A DNA stretch of 64,000 nucleotides. Source: Vibrio diazotrophicus. Lineage in GTDB: Bacteria > Pseudomonadota > Gammaproteobacteria > Enterobacterales > Vibrionaceae. The notes below the pieces were generated by a model, which did no database searches, was not told the origin of the DNA, and worked only from the letters and a program-made list of their open reading frames with translations. A program made the position numbers and the translations under genes. Of this stretch, positions 1 through 9,174 are shown piece after piece (the stretch's first letter is position 1; every line of letters begins with the position of its first letter). The stretch covers positions 682,001 to 746,000 of the forward strand of contig NZ_CP151842.1 of the NCBI RefSeq assembly GCF_038452265.1. The letters are read 5' to 3'.

Positions 1-1595
1 GTGATAGCCGCTTTTTTACCTGCTTTGGCATTCGCGATTTCGCTGTCTATCAAACGGTATAAACGGGTTCGCGAGTTTCTCGGTGAGACAATCAAATGGT
101 TAAATTTAACTGGACGGAATGGGTTTTCAATGTAGTTGAAAACGCTGCGAACTTCCGTTGTCAGCTCCTCATCGGCGGTCAGCAGAGAGAAGTCGGTATA
201 AATACGGGCCGTCTTCTCGTGGAAGTTACCTGTACCGATATGCGCGTAACGGACAAAGTTGTCGTCTTCTTTACGTGTAATAAGCAACAACTTGGCGTGA
301 ATCTTCATCCCTGGGGCACCAAAGATAACGTGCACGCCAGCTTCGGTCAGAATTCGTGACCATTCAATATTGGCTTCTTCGTCAAAACGCGCTTGCAGTT
401 CTACCACCACAACTACACGTTTACCGTTATGAACGGCATCGATTAATGAGTTCATCAAGCGTGAATCTTTTGCTACGCGATAAACGTTAATTTTGATACT
501 GATGACTTTCGGGTCAAAAGACGCTTGTCTCACCAATTCGGTAATGTGGTCAAAGCTGTGATACGGATAGTGAAGCAAAATGTCTTTGGCTTTGATTGCT
601 TCAAACGAGTTTGGGTAACCATCGAAGTCAGCGCAACTTAGCGGTGGTAACGGTCTGTTTTCTAAGTAATCACGACCAAAGTTTGGAAAACCAATGAAGT
701 CTTTAAAGTTGTGGTAGCGGCTGCCCGGCAACAAGCTGTCATAGTGGGAAATTTTCAACTTATCGCATAAGAATCGCAGCATTTCTTCTGGCATTTCACG
801 TTCATAAACAAAACGAACGGGCATTGCGGTGATACGCTGGCTCAAACTTTCAGACATCTGCTCCAATAAGCTGTATTCAACTTCGTGTCCTAAGTCGTAT
901 TCGGCATCACGAGTCATCTTCATTGAGTAGCCCGCGATACTGTCGTAATCGAAAAAGCCCTGAAAAATACTCTCGAGACAGTAACGAATGATGTTGTCGA
1001 GCAAGATAATAGTTTTACGGCGTTTGCCTTTTTGCTCTGGCACCATGACAAAGCGAGGCAGGTGATCGGTTGGTATTTCGATCAGCGCATATTGGCAGTG
1101 GTCACCTTTTTTAAGCTCAACAGTGATATAGGCGTACTCGTCTTTCAGGAATTGAAGAACGTCAATGTCGTCACGCATCAGCAGGGGAGTGATATGAGGA
1201 AGTACTTCTTTCTGGAAATACTTGGTTATCCAACGTTGCTGAGCTTCATCAAGTTGGGTCTCATTAACCAGAAAAATGCGTCGTCTTGCCATTTCTAAGA
1301 TCAGATCACTGTAGAGCTGATCAAAATCTTGGTTGAGTTTGTAGGCTTTGGTTTGCATTTGCGACAGCAGATGTTTGGATTCATCGCTGCCACCACGTTC
1401 GCGGTTGATGAGGATCATGCGTTTTACATCCGCAAATCGCACCTTATAAAACTCATCTAAGTTGTTGGAAAAAATGCCTAAAAATCGAATGCGCTCGATA
1501 AGGGGTACGGTTTTATCTGCGGCTTCTTGCAATACACGTTCGTTAAATGAAAGCCAACTCAGTTCCTTGTCGATATACAGCTTATCCGTACTCAT
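1..1595 (-). CDS. ppk: Polyphosphate kinase 1 (3' end outside window)
   Basis: Makes inorganic polyphosphate reversibly from the gamma-phosphate of ATP. The N-terminal 531 codons are visible; the reading frame runs off the left edge, so the last quarter of a roughly 690-residue protein is missing. The N-terminus reads MSTDKLYIDKELSWLSFNER, a hallmark Ppk1 start. The catalytic region has a KIHAK motif whose histidine is residue 433, matching the autophosphorylated histidine of E. coli Ppk, followed by YAHIGTGNFHEKTA. It is divergent from pstC and preceded by a PhoB-like box on its own strand, so phosphate starvation control is likely. Identity is certain; only the 3' end is unseen. Confidence 0.97.
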   Translation of the reverse strand, partial: MSTDKLYIDKELSWLSFNERVLQEAADKTVPLIERIRFLGIFSNNLDEFYKVRFADVKRMILINRERGGSDESKHLLSQMQTKAYKLNQDFDQLYSDLILEMARRRIFLVNETQLDEAQQRWITKYFQKEVLPHITPLLMRDDIDVLQFLKDEYAYITVELKKGDHCQYALIEIPTDHLPRFVMVPEQKGKRRKTIILLDNIIRYCLESIFQGFFDYDSIAGYSMKMTRDAEYDLGHEVEYSLLEQMSESLSQRITAMPVRFVYEREMPEEMLRFLCDKLKISHYDSLLPGSRYHNFKDFIGFPNFGRDYLENRPLPPLSCADFDGYPNSFEAIKAKDILLHYPYHSFDHITELVRQASFDPKVISIKINVYRVAKDSRLMNSLIDAVHNGKRVVVVVELQARFDEEANIEWSRILTEAGVHVIFGAPGMKIHAKLLLITRKEDDNFVRYAHIGTGNFHEKTARIYTDFSLLTADEELTTEVRSVFNYIENPFRPVKFNHLIVSPRNSRTRLYRLIDSEIANAKAGKKAAI

Positions 1596-1679
1596 GATAC
1601 ACCTACTGACTAGTTCTTTGACGTTGATAACTGTGGTCGTTAACTATGGTAGCTAACTCATGCAAAATATTGCTCCAAT

Positions 1680-1697
1680 GTGACATTTTTATTGCAG
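1680..1697 (-). promoter_or_regulatory. PhoB box for ppk
   Basis: Read on the minus strand the site is CTGCAATAAAAATGTCAC: two 7-bp half sites separated by AAAA, the 11-bp-period direct repeat typical of Pho boxes (consensus CTGTCAT-N4-CTGTCAC). It lies 85 bp upstream of the ppk start and points towards ppk. The match is by eye and binding is inferred. Confidence 0.6.
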
Positions 1698-1758
1698 TGA
1701 GTATTTTTGTTCTTAGAGTTGTTTTATTTTCAGTTGTTTAATGCGCTTTGTAATATAA

Positions 1759-1787
1759 TTGTCACCTAAACGACATACTATGACATT
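1759..1787 (+). promoter_or_regulatory. Tandem PhoB boxes for pstC operon
   Basis: Three 7-bp elements, TTGTCAC, ACGACAT and TGACATT, start at 1759, 1770 and 1781, giving an exact 11-bp period. This is the Pho-box architecture, and it lies 25 bp before the pstC start. It supports PhoB activation of pstCAB-phoU when phosphate is scarce. The third element is shifted by one base relative to the consensus. Confidence 0.7.
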
Positions 1788-1811
1788 CTGGCAAATTGGG
1801 TAGATTTTTAA

Positions 1812-4040
1812 ATGGTTCAAAGCACATTTTCATTGAAAGAACGAGATCAGAAACGATTAATCAAAGATCGTTTGGTTCGTCTTGCAGTGACATGCGGTGG
1901 CGTCAGTGTGCTTGGGGCTTTGGTACTGATCTTTATCTACCTTGGTATGGTCGTTCTTCCTCTGTTTTCAGATTCAAAGTTGGAACCTAATTTTGCCAGT
2001 CAGCCTATTTCGGCTTCTGCACCTCAGTATCTGGCTATTGATGAATATGGCGAGCGTGGTTTTATTGTTCGTTCAAACGAAAGCGACAAAGATGCGAGCG
2101 CCGAATTTTGGTTGCTTAACCACGAGAAAAGTTCTCCGATCTGGATTGAACACCTCAACATAAAACCGACTGTGTTTGCTACAGCAACGCGAGATTCTGG
2201 CTGGTTTGCTATGGCGGATAGCGAACGTAATGTGGTTGTGGTTCGTCCCCAATTTCTTTATTCAATGACCAAACAAGGGCGAGGTTTTACGCCCGAACTT
2301 GAACATCTGTCCTTGCCTAAAAACTTTAAGCTTTCTCCTCAAGGCTCAACGGTTAAGCAATTCAGCTTTGCGGTCACTGACGAGGAGGCGGTGTTTGCCA
2401 GCTATCTTGATGACAGCTCTGTGTTGGTTCGTTGGGTGGATACTTCTGCGCAAAATCAGCAAGGAGAATTTCGCTTCCCGACTCAGTTTGGCAAAGTCGA
2501 CCAATTGGTACTGACGCCGGATGCGAAGACCTTGTACATCCGCTCAGGCACAGACCTTGTGGTGGCGCTTCGTGATGGGGTTCGTTTTCACATTCGTGAA
2601 GTTGTTGATTTGAGCCTTGGTGATAGTAAACACCAAGTAACCGCCATTACGCTTCTGTCCGGTGCTCATTCTCTATTGGTTTCCCACAGCGACGGTTTGG
2701 TCTCTCAGTGGTTTGATGTTTTGCATTCAACAGATTCACAAGAGGGCGAGCGTAAGCTTACGCATATTCGCGAGTTTAAGTTGGCATCAGAAATGACCAT
2801 GCTACTGCCCGATACCTATCGCAAAGGTTTCTACAGTTTTTATAAAAACGGTTCGGTTCAAAGTCACTACACCACCAGTGAAAAGCTGGTGATCTTTGAA
2901 CGTGCTTATTCCAAAGCGCCGACATTGGCTGCGATGTCAGATAACGAGCGTTATTTGGCGACTTATTCTGATGGCATTATCAGTGTCGCTGAGGTGGATA
3001 ACGGCTATCCGGAAGTATCATTTTCATCGTTGTGGCAGAAAGTGTGGTACGAGAGTTACCCAGAGCCTCAGTACGTATGGCAGTCGACATCCGGTGGTGA
3101 TGATTTTGAAGCCAAATTTAGTTTGGTGCCTATCGCATTCGGTACATTGAAAGCAGCGTTTTATGCCATGTTGTTTGCTGTGCCAATTGCTGTTTTGGGG
3201 GCTATTTATACTGCGTATTTTATGGCGCCGAAAATGCGCCGCGTCGTTAAGCCAACCATTGAGTTGATGGAAGCTTTGCCTACTGTGATTATCGGTTTTT
3301 TAGCTGGGCTATGGTTTGCACCGATTGTTGAGACGAATCTGGCGTCTATCACTGCATTGTTTGTTCTATTACCTGTCGCTATCTTTACTGTGGGGCTGGT
3401 TTGGTCATGGTTGCCGCGTTCAATAATGCGCAAAGCCAATGGCTGGCACTCATTAATATTGATCCCTCTGCTGATTGCTTTTGTTGCTTTGATCTTATCG
3501 TTTACCAATGAAATCGAGATGTGGTTGTTTGATGGCGATGTGCGTTTACTATTAGCGTCACACGGTATCGATTTCGATCAGAGAAATGCGCTGGTGGTTG
3601 GTTTTGCTATGGGCTTTGCGGTGATCCCGACCATATTTACTATTGCGGAAGATGCGATTTTCTCTGTGCCCAAACACCTATCTGACGGTTCGTTAGCTTT
3701 AGGCGCAACGGCATGGCAGACGTTAATGAATGTTGTGTTGTTAACCGCGAGTCCGGGTATTTTCTCGGCCATTATGATGGGCTTAGGTCGAGCTGTGGGT
3801 GAGACGATGATCGTCTTGATGGCAACAGGTAACACACCAATTATGGATTGGAATATTCTGGAAGGCATGCGTACTTTGTCTGCGACCATAGCGGTAGAGC
3901 TTCCGGAATCCGAAGTAGGCAGTTCGCATTTTAGAATTCTGTTCTTGGCTGCATTGCTTTTATTTGTGTTTACATTTGCAGTGAACTCGATCGCTGAGTG
4001 GGTTCGTCAGCGTCTTCGTGCTCGTTATCGTTCACTGTAA
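1812..4040 (+). CDS. pstC: Phosphate ABC transporter permease, PstC type with large extra N-terminal domain
   Basis: Inner-membrane permease of the high-affinity phosphate importer. At 742 residues it is more than twice the size of E. coli PstC. A transmembrane segment at about residues 35-55 is followed by some 380 residues of probably periplasmic, beta-rich sequence, and only then by the permease core (about 440-735). The core carries the EAA-type loop, LALGATAWQTLMNVVL followed by PGI. It is first in a Pho-box-controlled operon with pstA 17 bp downstream. No pstS is adjacent, so the binding protein must be encoded elsewhere. The extended form is a known Vibrio/Shewanella variant; the role of the extra domain is not known to me. 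Confidence 0.93.
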   Translation: MVQSTFSLKERDQKRLIKDRLVRLAVTCGGVSVLGALVLIFIYLGMVVLPLFSDSKLEPNFASQPISASAPQYLAIDEYGERGFIVRSNESDKDASAEFWLLNHEKSSPIWIEHLNIKPTVFATATRDSGWFAMADSERNVVVVRPQFLYSMTKQGRGFTPELEHLSLPKNFKLSPQGSTVKQFSFAVTDEEAVFASYLDDSSVLVRWVDTSAQNQQGEFRFPTQFGKVDQLVLTPDAKTLYIRSGTDLVVALRDGVRFHIREVVDLSLGDSKHQVTAITLLSGAHSLLVSHSDGLVSQWFDVLHSTDSQEGERKLTHIREFKLASEMTMLLPDTYRKGFYSFYKNGSVQSHYTTSEKLVIFERAYSKAPTLAAMSDNERYLATYSDGIISVAEVDNGYPEVSFSSLWQKVWYESYPEPQYVWQSTSGGDDFEAKFSLVPIAFGTLKAAFYAMLFAVPIAVLGAIYTAYFMAPKMRRVVKPTIELMEALPTVIIGFLAGLWFAPIVETNLASITALFVLLPVAIFTVGLVWSWLPRSIMRKANGWHSLILIPLLIAFVALILSFTNEIEMWLFDGDVRLLLASHGIDFDQRNALVVGFAMGFAVIPTIFTIAEDAIFSVPKHLSDGSLALGATAWQTLMNVVLLTASPGIFSAIMMGLGRAVGETMIVLMATGNTPIMDWNILEGMRTLSATIAVELPESEVGSSHFRILFLAALLLFVFTFAVNSIAEWVRQRLRARYRSL

Positions 4041-4056
4041 CGGGTTGGATAGCTAA

Positions 4057-5715
4057 ATGTCGTTATTGAAGTGGTTTAAATCGGGCTCTCCTTGGATATG
4101 GCTTACTGGCGGTGCAGTGAGCCTAAGTTTGATCTCGGTTCTTGGATTATTGCTGTTGATCGGCTGGAAAGGATTAACCTATTTCTGGCCTGCACCTCTG
4201 TATCAATGGCACAACTTAGCAGAGCCTAACAAAGTGATCGTCGGGCAGCTATACGCTTCTGAAAGTGTGCCTGTCAGCCATTTGAAAGAGATGAATATCA
4301 CTCTGTCAGCCGAAGCTTTGGAAGAGGGAACCGCAGAGCGCTTAAGCATTAAAGTTGCAAACCGAGACCTCTATCAGGCGGATTTTATTTCACTGCTGGC
4401 AGACAACGTTTCTGCACCTGAAAAGCCAACGGGGTGGGCGGTAATTGAGCGTACTCGTGATGGGCAGTTCTTTGGTAAGCCTGTCGGGTTTGAAAAAGCC
4501 GATGGTGAGAGTAGTGCTTATATTTCAACGCTTCTTGAGCGAGGATTGCAAGAAGTGACGACGCTGCGTGAGCAGATCGATACAGTTATTGAACAAGAGA
4601 TTCGGGTTGTCAGCAGTGCTTCAGAAAAGTTGAGACTGGAGAGAAGACGTTTAGAGCTCAATGGTAAGTTAACCGATGAATATCAGGTTGCCTATCAGCA
4701 ACAAAAGCAAGTTCTGGATGAAAAACGTAAACAAGCTGAAGAACATCTGGATTTACTGAGAACTCAGTTAGGTCAGCAAACTCTAATTGTTGAAGACATG
4801 GCAGGAACTCGGGTGAGAATTCCAGTGAGTCATATTCTGGATATCTGGTATCCGAATGATATGAATACACTGGAAAAATTGTCCCAGTGGTCGAAACAGG
4901 TTTGGGCGTTTTTATCTGAAAATCCTCGCGAATCTAACTCCGAAGGCGGTGTGTTCCCTGCAATCTTTGGCACTGTCTTTTTGGTGTTGCTGATGTCGGT
5001 TATCGTGATGCCTCTTGGTGTAGTTGCTGCGGTTTATCTGCATGAATACGCTAAAGACAATACCTTTACCCGCATTATTCGCGTAGCAGTCATCAACTTG
5101 GCCGGTGTACCGTCGATCGTTTATGGCGTATTTGGTTTAGGCTTTTTTGTTTACACCATAGGTTCATCTATCGATAGCGTGTTCTATGCAGAGCGTTTAC
5201 CAGCCCCTACCTTTGGCACGCCGGGTTTGTTATGGTCAGCGTTGACATTGGCAGTATTAACGCTGCCTGTGGTGATTGTCACTACTGAAGAAGGGTTAAC
5301 CCGTATTCCGAATTCGGTACGCCACGGCTCATTAGCATTGGGCGCAACACAGTTTGAAACCATTTGGCGAATTGTTCTGCCTATGGCTAGCCCTGCTATG
5401 ATTACAGGACTGATATTAGCGATAGCCCGTGCTGCGGGAGAGGTTGCACCATTGATGCTGGTGGGTGTGGTAAAAATAGCCTCAAGCTTGCCAGTGGACG
5501 CAGAGTTCCCTTATGTTCATTTGGAACGTAAGTTTATGCATTTGGGCTTTCATATTTATGACGTGGGTTTTCAAACCACTAATATCGAAACTGCGCGCCC
5601 TTTGGTTTATGCAACGTCATTTTTGCTCGTCACTGTTATTGTGGCTTTGAACTTAACCGCCATCAGCATTCGTAATAATTTGCGCGAGAAATATCGTACT
5701 TTAGGACAAGATTAA
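4057..5715 (+). CDS. pstA: Phosphate ABC transporter permease PstA, extended form
   Basis: Second permease of the phosphate importer, partner of PstC in the membrane. The 552 residues are long for the family (about 300). After a transmembrane segment (about 15-37) there is a long soluble insert with a Lys/Glu/Gln-rich coiled-coil stretch at about 160-245. The permease core then follows from about 305, with the EAA loop reading LALGATQFETIWRIVLPMA. It ends 2 bp before pstB, consistent with tight co-transcription. Both permeases are extended, which suggests (inference) that their extra parts pack together on the periplasmic side. Confidence 0.94.
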   Translation: MSLLKWFKSGSPWIWLTGGAVSLSLISVLGLLLLIGWKGLTYFWPAPLYQWHNLAEPNKVIVGQLYASESVPVSHLKEMNITLSAEALEEGTAERLSIKVANRDLYQADFISLLADNVSAPEKPTGWAVIERTRDGQFFGKPVGFEKADGESSAYISTLLERGLQEVTTLREQIDTVIEQEIRVVSSASEKLRLERRRLELNGKLTDEYQVAYQQQKQVLDEKRKQAEEHLDLLRTQLGQQTLIVEDMAGTRVRIPVSHILDIWYPNDMNTLEKLSQWSKQVWAFLSENPRESNSEGGVFPAIFGTVFLVLLMSVIVMPLGVVAAVYLHEYAKDNTFTRIIRVAVINLAGVPSIVYGVFGLGFFVYTIGSSIDSVFYAERLPAPTFGTPGLLWSALTLAVLTLPVVIVTTEEGLTRIPNSVRHGSLALGATQFETIWRIVLPMASPAMITGLILAIARAAGEVAPLMLVGVVKIASSLPVDAEFPYVHLERKFMHLGFHIYDVGFQTTNIETARPLVYATSFLLVTVIVALNLTAISIRNNLREKYRTLGQD

Positions 5716-5717
5716 GC

Positions 5718-6536
5718 ATGTTTTCTGTTAATCAAACTTTGGGCTATCAAGCTCCGTTGGATGTCAACAATCTAACTGACCAGCAAACCTCAATTTCAAT
5801 TGAAGGTTTGAGCCTTTTCTATGGTCAGACAAAAGCGTTGAGCGATATCTCCATGCGCATTCCTAAAGGACAAGTGACGGCGTTTATCGGTCCTTCTGGT
5901 TGTGGTAAGTCGACCTTGCTGCGTTGTATCAACCGTATGAACGACTTAGTGGAAGCGTGTCGTGTAGAAGGTGAAATCAAGCTGCATGGCAAAAACGTTT
6001 ATCACCCGGATGTGGATGTTGCCACACTCAGACGTCGAGTGGGCATGGTATTTCAGCGCCCCAATCCGTTTCCTAAATCTATTTACGAGAACGTGGTTTA
6101 CGGTCTACGTTTACAGGGAATAAAGAACAGCCGAGCGTTAGATGATGCGGTGGAGCGTTCTCTGCGAGCCGCGGCACTGTGGGACGAAGTAAAACATCGT
6201 CTGCACGAAAATGCGTTTGGCTTATCTGGTGGTCAGCAGCAGCGTTTGGTGATTGCTCGCGCGATTGCTATTGAACCTGAAGTGCTATTGCTGGATGAAC
6301 CGACATCAGCTCTTGACCCTATTTCGACCCTGACGATCGAAGAACTGATCCACGAGCTGAAAAACAAATATACGGTTGTGATTGTTACTCATAATATGCA
6401 ACAAGCAGCAAGGGTGAGTGACCATACCGCCTTTATTCATATGGGAAAATTGATCGAGTACTCAGATACGGACTCTATTTTTACTTCGCCATTGAAAAAG
6501 AAAACCGAAGACTACATTACTGGTCGATACGGATAA
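5718..6536 (+). CDS. pstB: Phosphate ABC transporter ATP-binding protein
   Basis: Cytoplasmic ATPase that powers PstCA. It has Walker A GPSGCGKST, the Q-loop in MVFQRPNPFPKSIYEN, the ABC signature LSGGQQQRL and Walker B VLLLDEPTSALDP. The 272 residues are slightly longer than E. coli PstB because of a 25-residue N-terminal lead. It lies third in the pst operon and is followed after 50 bp by phoU, as in most proteobacteria. Besides transport, the Pst-PhoU complex silences PhoR when phosphate is plentiful (family knowledge). Confidence 0.97.
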   Translation: MFSVNQTLGYQAPLDVNNLTDQQTSISIEGLSLFYGQTKALSDISMRIPKGQVTAFIGPSGCGKSTLLRCINRMNDLVEACRVEGEIKLHGKNVYHPDVDVATLRRRVGMVFQRPNPFPKSIYENVVYGLRLQGIKNSRALDDAVERSLRAAALWDEVKHRLHENAFGLSGGQQQRLVIARAIAIEPEVLLLDEPTSALDPISTLTIEELIHELKNKYTVVIVTHNMQQAARVSDHTAFIHMGKLIEYSDTDSIFTSPLKKKTEDYITGRYG

Positions 6537-6586
6537 ACGAACAAAAGAAGTTTTTGCAGAAGAACTTTGCGAGTTAAGGAACCATC

Positions 6587-7285
6587 ATGCAGTTAGGTCG
6601 CCACATCTCTGGTCAATTCAACGTTGAGCTTGAATCCATTCGTACGCATGTATTAACCATGGGTGGATTGGTTGAGCAGCAGCTTTCGTTTGCGATGCAA
6701 GCGGTGAATAAGCAGGATATTGAGCTTGCAAGAAAAGTGGTGCGTGATGATCACAAAGTGAATGCAATGGAAGTATCGATTGATGAAGCATGCACTCGCA
6801 TTATCGCTAAGCGTCAGCCTGCGGCAAAAGATCTGCGTTTGATTATGGCGATCATCAAAACCATTACTGATCTCGAACGTATCGGTGATGTTGCAACCAA
6901 GATGGCCTATGTGGCAATTGAAAGCCCTTCCTCTAAAGAGAGTCACTTTCAGGTGTCTCTAGAACCGCTATGTCGTAGTGCCGTAGCCATGCTGCACAAA
7001 GTCTTGGATGCCTTTGCCCGTATGGATGTGGAAGCCGCAGCAGAAGTGTATAAGCTGGACGATAAGTTAGATAAAGAGTACGAATCTGTGATTCGTCAGT
7101 TGATGACTTATATGATGGAAGACCCGAAAAACATACCGCATATTTTGCAAGTGATGTGGTCAGCTCGTGCGATTGAGCGTGTTGGCGATCGTTGCCAGAA
7201 TATCTGTGAATACATCATCTACTTTGTTAAAGGCAAAGACGTTCGCCACTTGGGCGAACAGTCTATTGATGATGCGTTACGTTAA
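6587..7285 (+). CDS. phoU: Phosphate signalling regulator PhoU
   Basis: Negative regulator linking the Pst transporter to the PhoR sensor kinase. The 232-residue protein has two PhoU three-helix domains, each with the metal-binding E/D-rich signature (ITDLERIGDVATKMA, and ARAIERVGDRCQNI near the end). An AAGGA ribosome site lies 6 bp before the ATG. It is last in the pstCAB-phoU operon and convergent with cutC, with only 19 bp between the stops and no obvious terminator there. Confidence 0.97.
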   Translation: MQLGRHISGQFNVELESIRTHVLTMGGLVEQQLSFAMQAVNKQDIELARKVVRDDHKVNAMEVSIDEACTRIIAKRQPAAKDLRLIMAIIKTITDLERIGDVATKMAYVAIESPSSKESHFQVSLEPLCRSAVAMLHKVLDAFARMDVEAAAEVYKLDDKLDKEYESVIRQLMTYMMEDPKNIPHILQVMWSARAIERVGDRCQNICEYIIYFVKGKDVRHLGEQSIDDALR

Positions 7286-7304
7286 AACCCAACGCGAATA
7301 ATCA

Positions 7305-8057
7305 TTACATAAGCGATTTTACAATTTCTGCGACTTTGCGAATGGCTTCTGGATTCGTCACAGGGACGATGAAGTCATCGAGGTTTTGATTGCCCATTTT
7401 GGCGCTGTTTGCCACCAACGTCATGTGGCTTGCTCGCGTTGATTTTCCGGATAAGTGCACTTCTTTAACCAAGGTTTGAGTGACAATGGCTTCCACGTTG
7501 TCACTTGATACACCGGCTCCCGCCATAATGGATAAACGCCAGTCCGAAAGCTTTACCATGTCGGCAATGACATCTGCCCCCGCTAATGCATTGCTGGCGA
7601 GACCTGAAGTTAGTACTCGCTCACAGCCGAGTTCGATGATGTCTTCTAATGCTTGGCGATAGTCTTGGCATTGATCGATGGCGCGATGAAAAGTCACACC
7701 TAATCCATTGAGTTTGGCGTGATTGACGATTCTGGCGCATTTCTGAATATCAACTTTTCCTTCAGCGGTAAGAATGCCAAACACGATGCCTTGTAAGCCC
7801 GCTTCAGCCGCCGAATCAATGTCATACAACATGGACTCCATATCGTCTTCATCGTAAAGGAAATCGCCTTGGCGAGGGCGGATCATGGCATAAACAGGAA
7901 TAGACGAAATTCTCGCAGCTTGCTTCATCATGCCAAAACTTGGTGTGAGTCCACCTAAAGCCAAAGAAGAGCAAAGTTCGATACGGTTGGCACCGCCTTC
8001 GATCGCTAAATGTAGAGATTCTAGATTGTCGATACACACTTCGATGTTGTAGTTCAT
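7305..8057 (-). CDS. cutC: CutC family protein
   Basis: A 250-residue TIM-barrel protein of the CutC family, historically linked to copper tolerance, although its biochemical role is unsettled. Family signatures include NRIELCSSLALGGLTPSFG near the N-terminus and a conserved VLTSG segment. The open frame extends 56 codons further upstream, but the protein family begins at MNYNIEVCIDNL, so I place the start at 8057. It converges on phoU. Confidence 0.88.
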   Translation of the reverse strand: MNYNIEVCIDNLESLHLAIEGGANRIELCSSLALGGLTPSFGMMKQAARISSIPVYAMIRPRQGDFLYDEDDMESMLYDIDSAAEAGLQGIVFGILTAEGKVDIQKCARIVNHAKLNGLGVTFHRAIDQCQDYRQALEDIIELGCERVLTSGLASNALAGADVIADMVKLSDWRLSIMAGAGVSSDNVEAIVTQTLVKEVHLSGKSTRASHMTLVANSAKMGNQNLDDFIVPVTNPEAIRKVAEIVKSLM

Positions 8058-8162
8058 GATGGACTCGCAGCTGTTTGATATGGGGATAAGTGTATACCAA
8101 ATAGCAGTAAATTCATTGCTTGCAATCGGTAAAGCTGTCATTGGTATCGATAAACGAACCCT

Positions 8163-8182
8163 ATGTGCCATGGAAGGCACAT
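8163..8182. repeat. Inverted repeat upstream of cutC
   Basis: ATGTGCC and GGCACAT flank ATGGAA, a perfect 7-bp dyad about 106 bp upstream of the cutC start. It may be an operator or a leader hairpin; I do not recognise the cognate regulator. Confidence 0.35.
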
Positions 8183-8242
8183 CGGAGCGCCATGGATGGT
8201 TGGGCGTGTTCGTGTTCGATGCCAATTAACGGCTATAAATAA

Positions 8243-8272
8243 AAAAGCTCAAAGCGGATGCTTTGAGCTTTT
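8243..8272 (-). terminator. Terminator of prx2
   Basis: A 13-bp perfect stem (AAAAGCTCAAAGC / GCTTTGAGCTTTT) closes a GGAT tetraloop. On the minus strand it ends in a run of T, about 90 bp after the peroxiredoxin stop codon. Confidence 0.85.
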
Positions 8273-8364
8273 ACAAGACTTTACTTCTTAACTGATTGGC
8301 GGTGCGTTATCGCTTTATATATTGTCCAACCATTAACCCGAGTTGAGCGCGGGCTAAGAAGTGA

Positions 8365-8976
8365 TTACTTTTTGCCTAAATCGTCTGAGTGCTCAGATAG
8401 GAATGCTGCAACACCTTTAGGAGATGCGTCCATACCTGCTTTGCCTTCTTCCCATTGTGCTGGGCAAACTTCACCGTGTTTTTGGTGGAAGTTTAGTGCG
8501 TCAACCATGCGTAGCATTTCGTCGATGTTACGGCCTAGTGGTAGGTCGTTAACAACTTGGTGACGTACTAGACCGTCTTCGTCGATTAGGAAAGAACCAC
8601 GGAAAGCAACACCAGCTTCTGGGTGCTCAACATCGTAAGCTTTTACGATTTCGTGCTTAACGTCAGCAACTAGAGGGTATTTAACTTGACCGATACCGCC
8701 ATCAGCGATAGCAGTGTTACGCCATGCGTTGTGAGAGAATTGAGAATCGATAGAAACACCGATCACTTCAACGCCTTTCGCTTGGAAGTCTTCAAAACGC
8801 TTGTCGAATGCGATCAATTCAGATGGGCAAACGAAAGTGAAATCTAGAGGGTAGAAGAATACAACTGCTTTCTTACCTTTAGTGAATTCTTTGAAGTTGA
8901 ATGTATCAACGATTTCACCGTTACCAAGTACCGCAGCAGCAGTAAAATCAGGGGCTTGACGACCTACTAGTACCAT
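8365..8976 (-). CDS. prx2: 2-Cys peroxiredoxin (Prx2/AhpC-like)
   Basis: Reduces hydrogen peroxide and organic peroxides in the cytoplasm. The peroxidatic cysteine is C50 in FTFVCPSE and the resolving cysteine C171 in EVCPAQW, so it is a typical 2-Cys enzyme of about 203 residues. The open frame extends six codons further up, but AGGAGC lies 7 bp before the ATG at 8976, and family members start with MVLVGRQAPDF. It is divergent from an OxyR2-type activator, a pairing described in V. vulnificus as Prx2 and OxyR2. Confidence 0.93.
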   Translation of the reverse strand: MVLVGRQAPDFTAAAVLGNGEIVDTFNFKEFTKGKKAVVFFYPLDFTFVCPSELIAFDKRFEDFQAKGVEVIGVSIDSQFSHNAWRNTAIADGGIGQVKYPLVADVKHEIVKAYDVEHPEAGVAFRGSFLIDEDGLVRHQVVNDLPLGRNIDEMLRMVDALNFHQKHGEVCPAQWEEGKAGMDASPKGVAAFLSEHSDDLGKK

Positions 8977-9174
8977 TTTTTTGCTCCTAAGCATTAAATT
9001 ATGATAAGCCGACTCTCATTGTTGTCGGCTTAGTCCATGTATGTACGAGACAAACTATAGTACATTTTCTTAAATAGAAAAAAGCGAATTAAATAGATTA
9101 ACTTAATCGAAAAAAGCGATAATAGCCCAAATCATAAATCACTGAACCGAAATACCTCAAAGATAATAATTACT
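8977..9174. promoter_or_regulatory. Shared prx2/oxyR2 promoter region with OxyR-like half sites
   Basis: The 198-bp divergent region is AT-rich and contains ATAG elements starting at 9057, 9074 and 9093. ATAG quarter sites are the core of OxyR operators, but the spacings here (17 and 19 bp) are not the textbook 10/20-bp steps. I treat this as a plausible autoregulatory OxyR2 binding region, not a defined site. Confidence 0.4.

Noticed and set aside
8058..8225. 56-codon N-terminal extension of CutC
   Set aside because: The extension is not part of the family, and the conserved start MNYNIEVCIDN lies at 8057.
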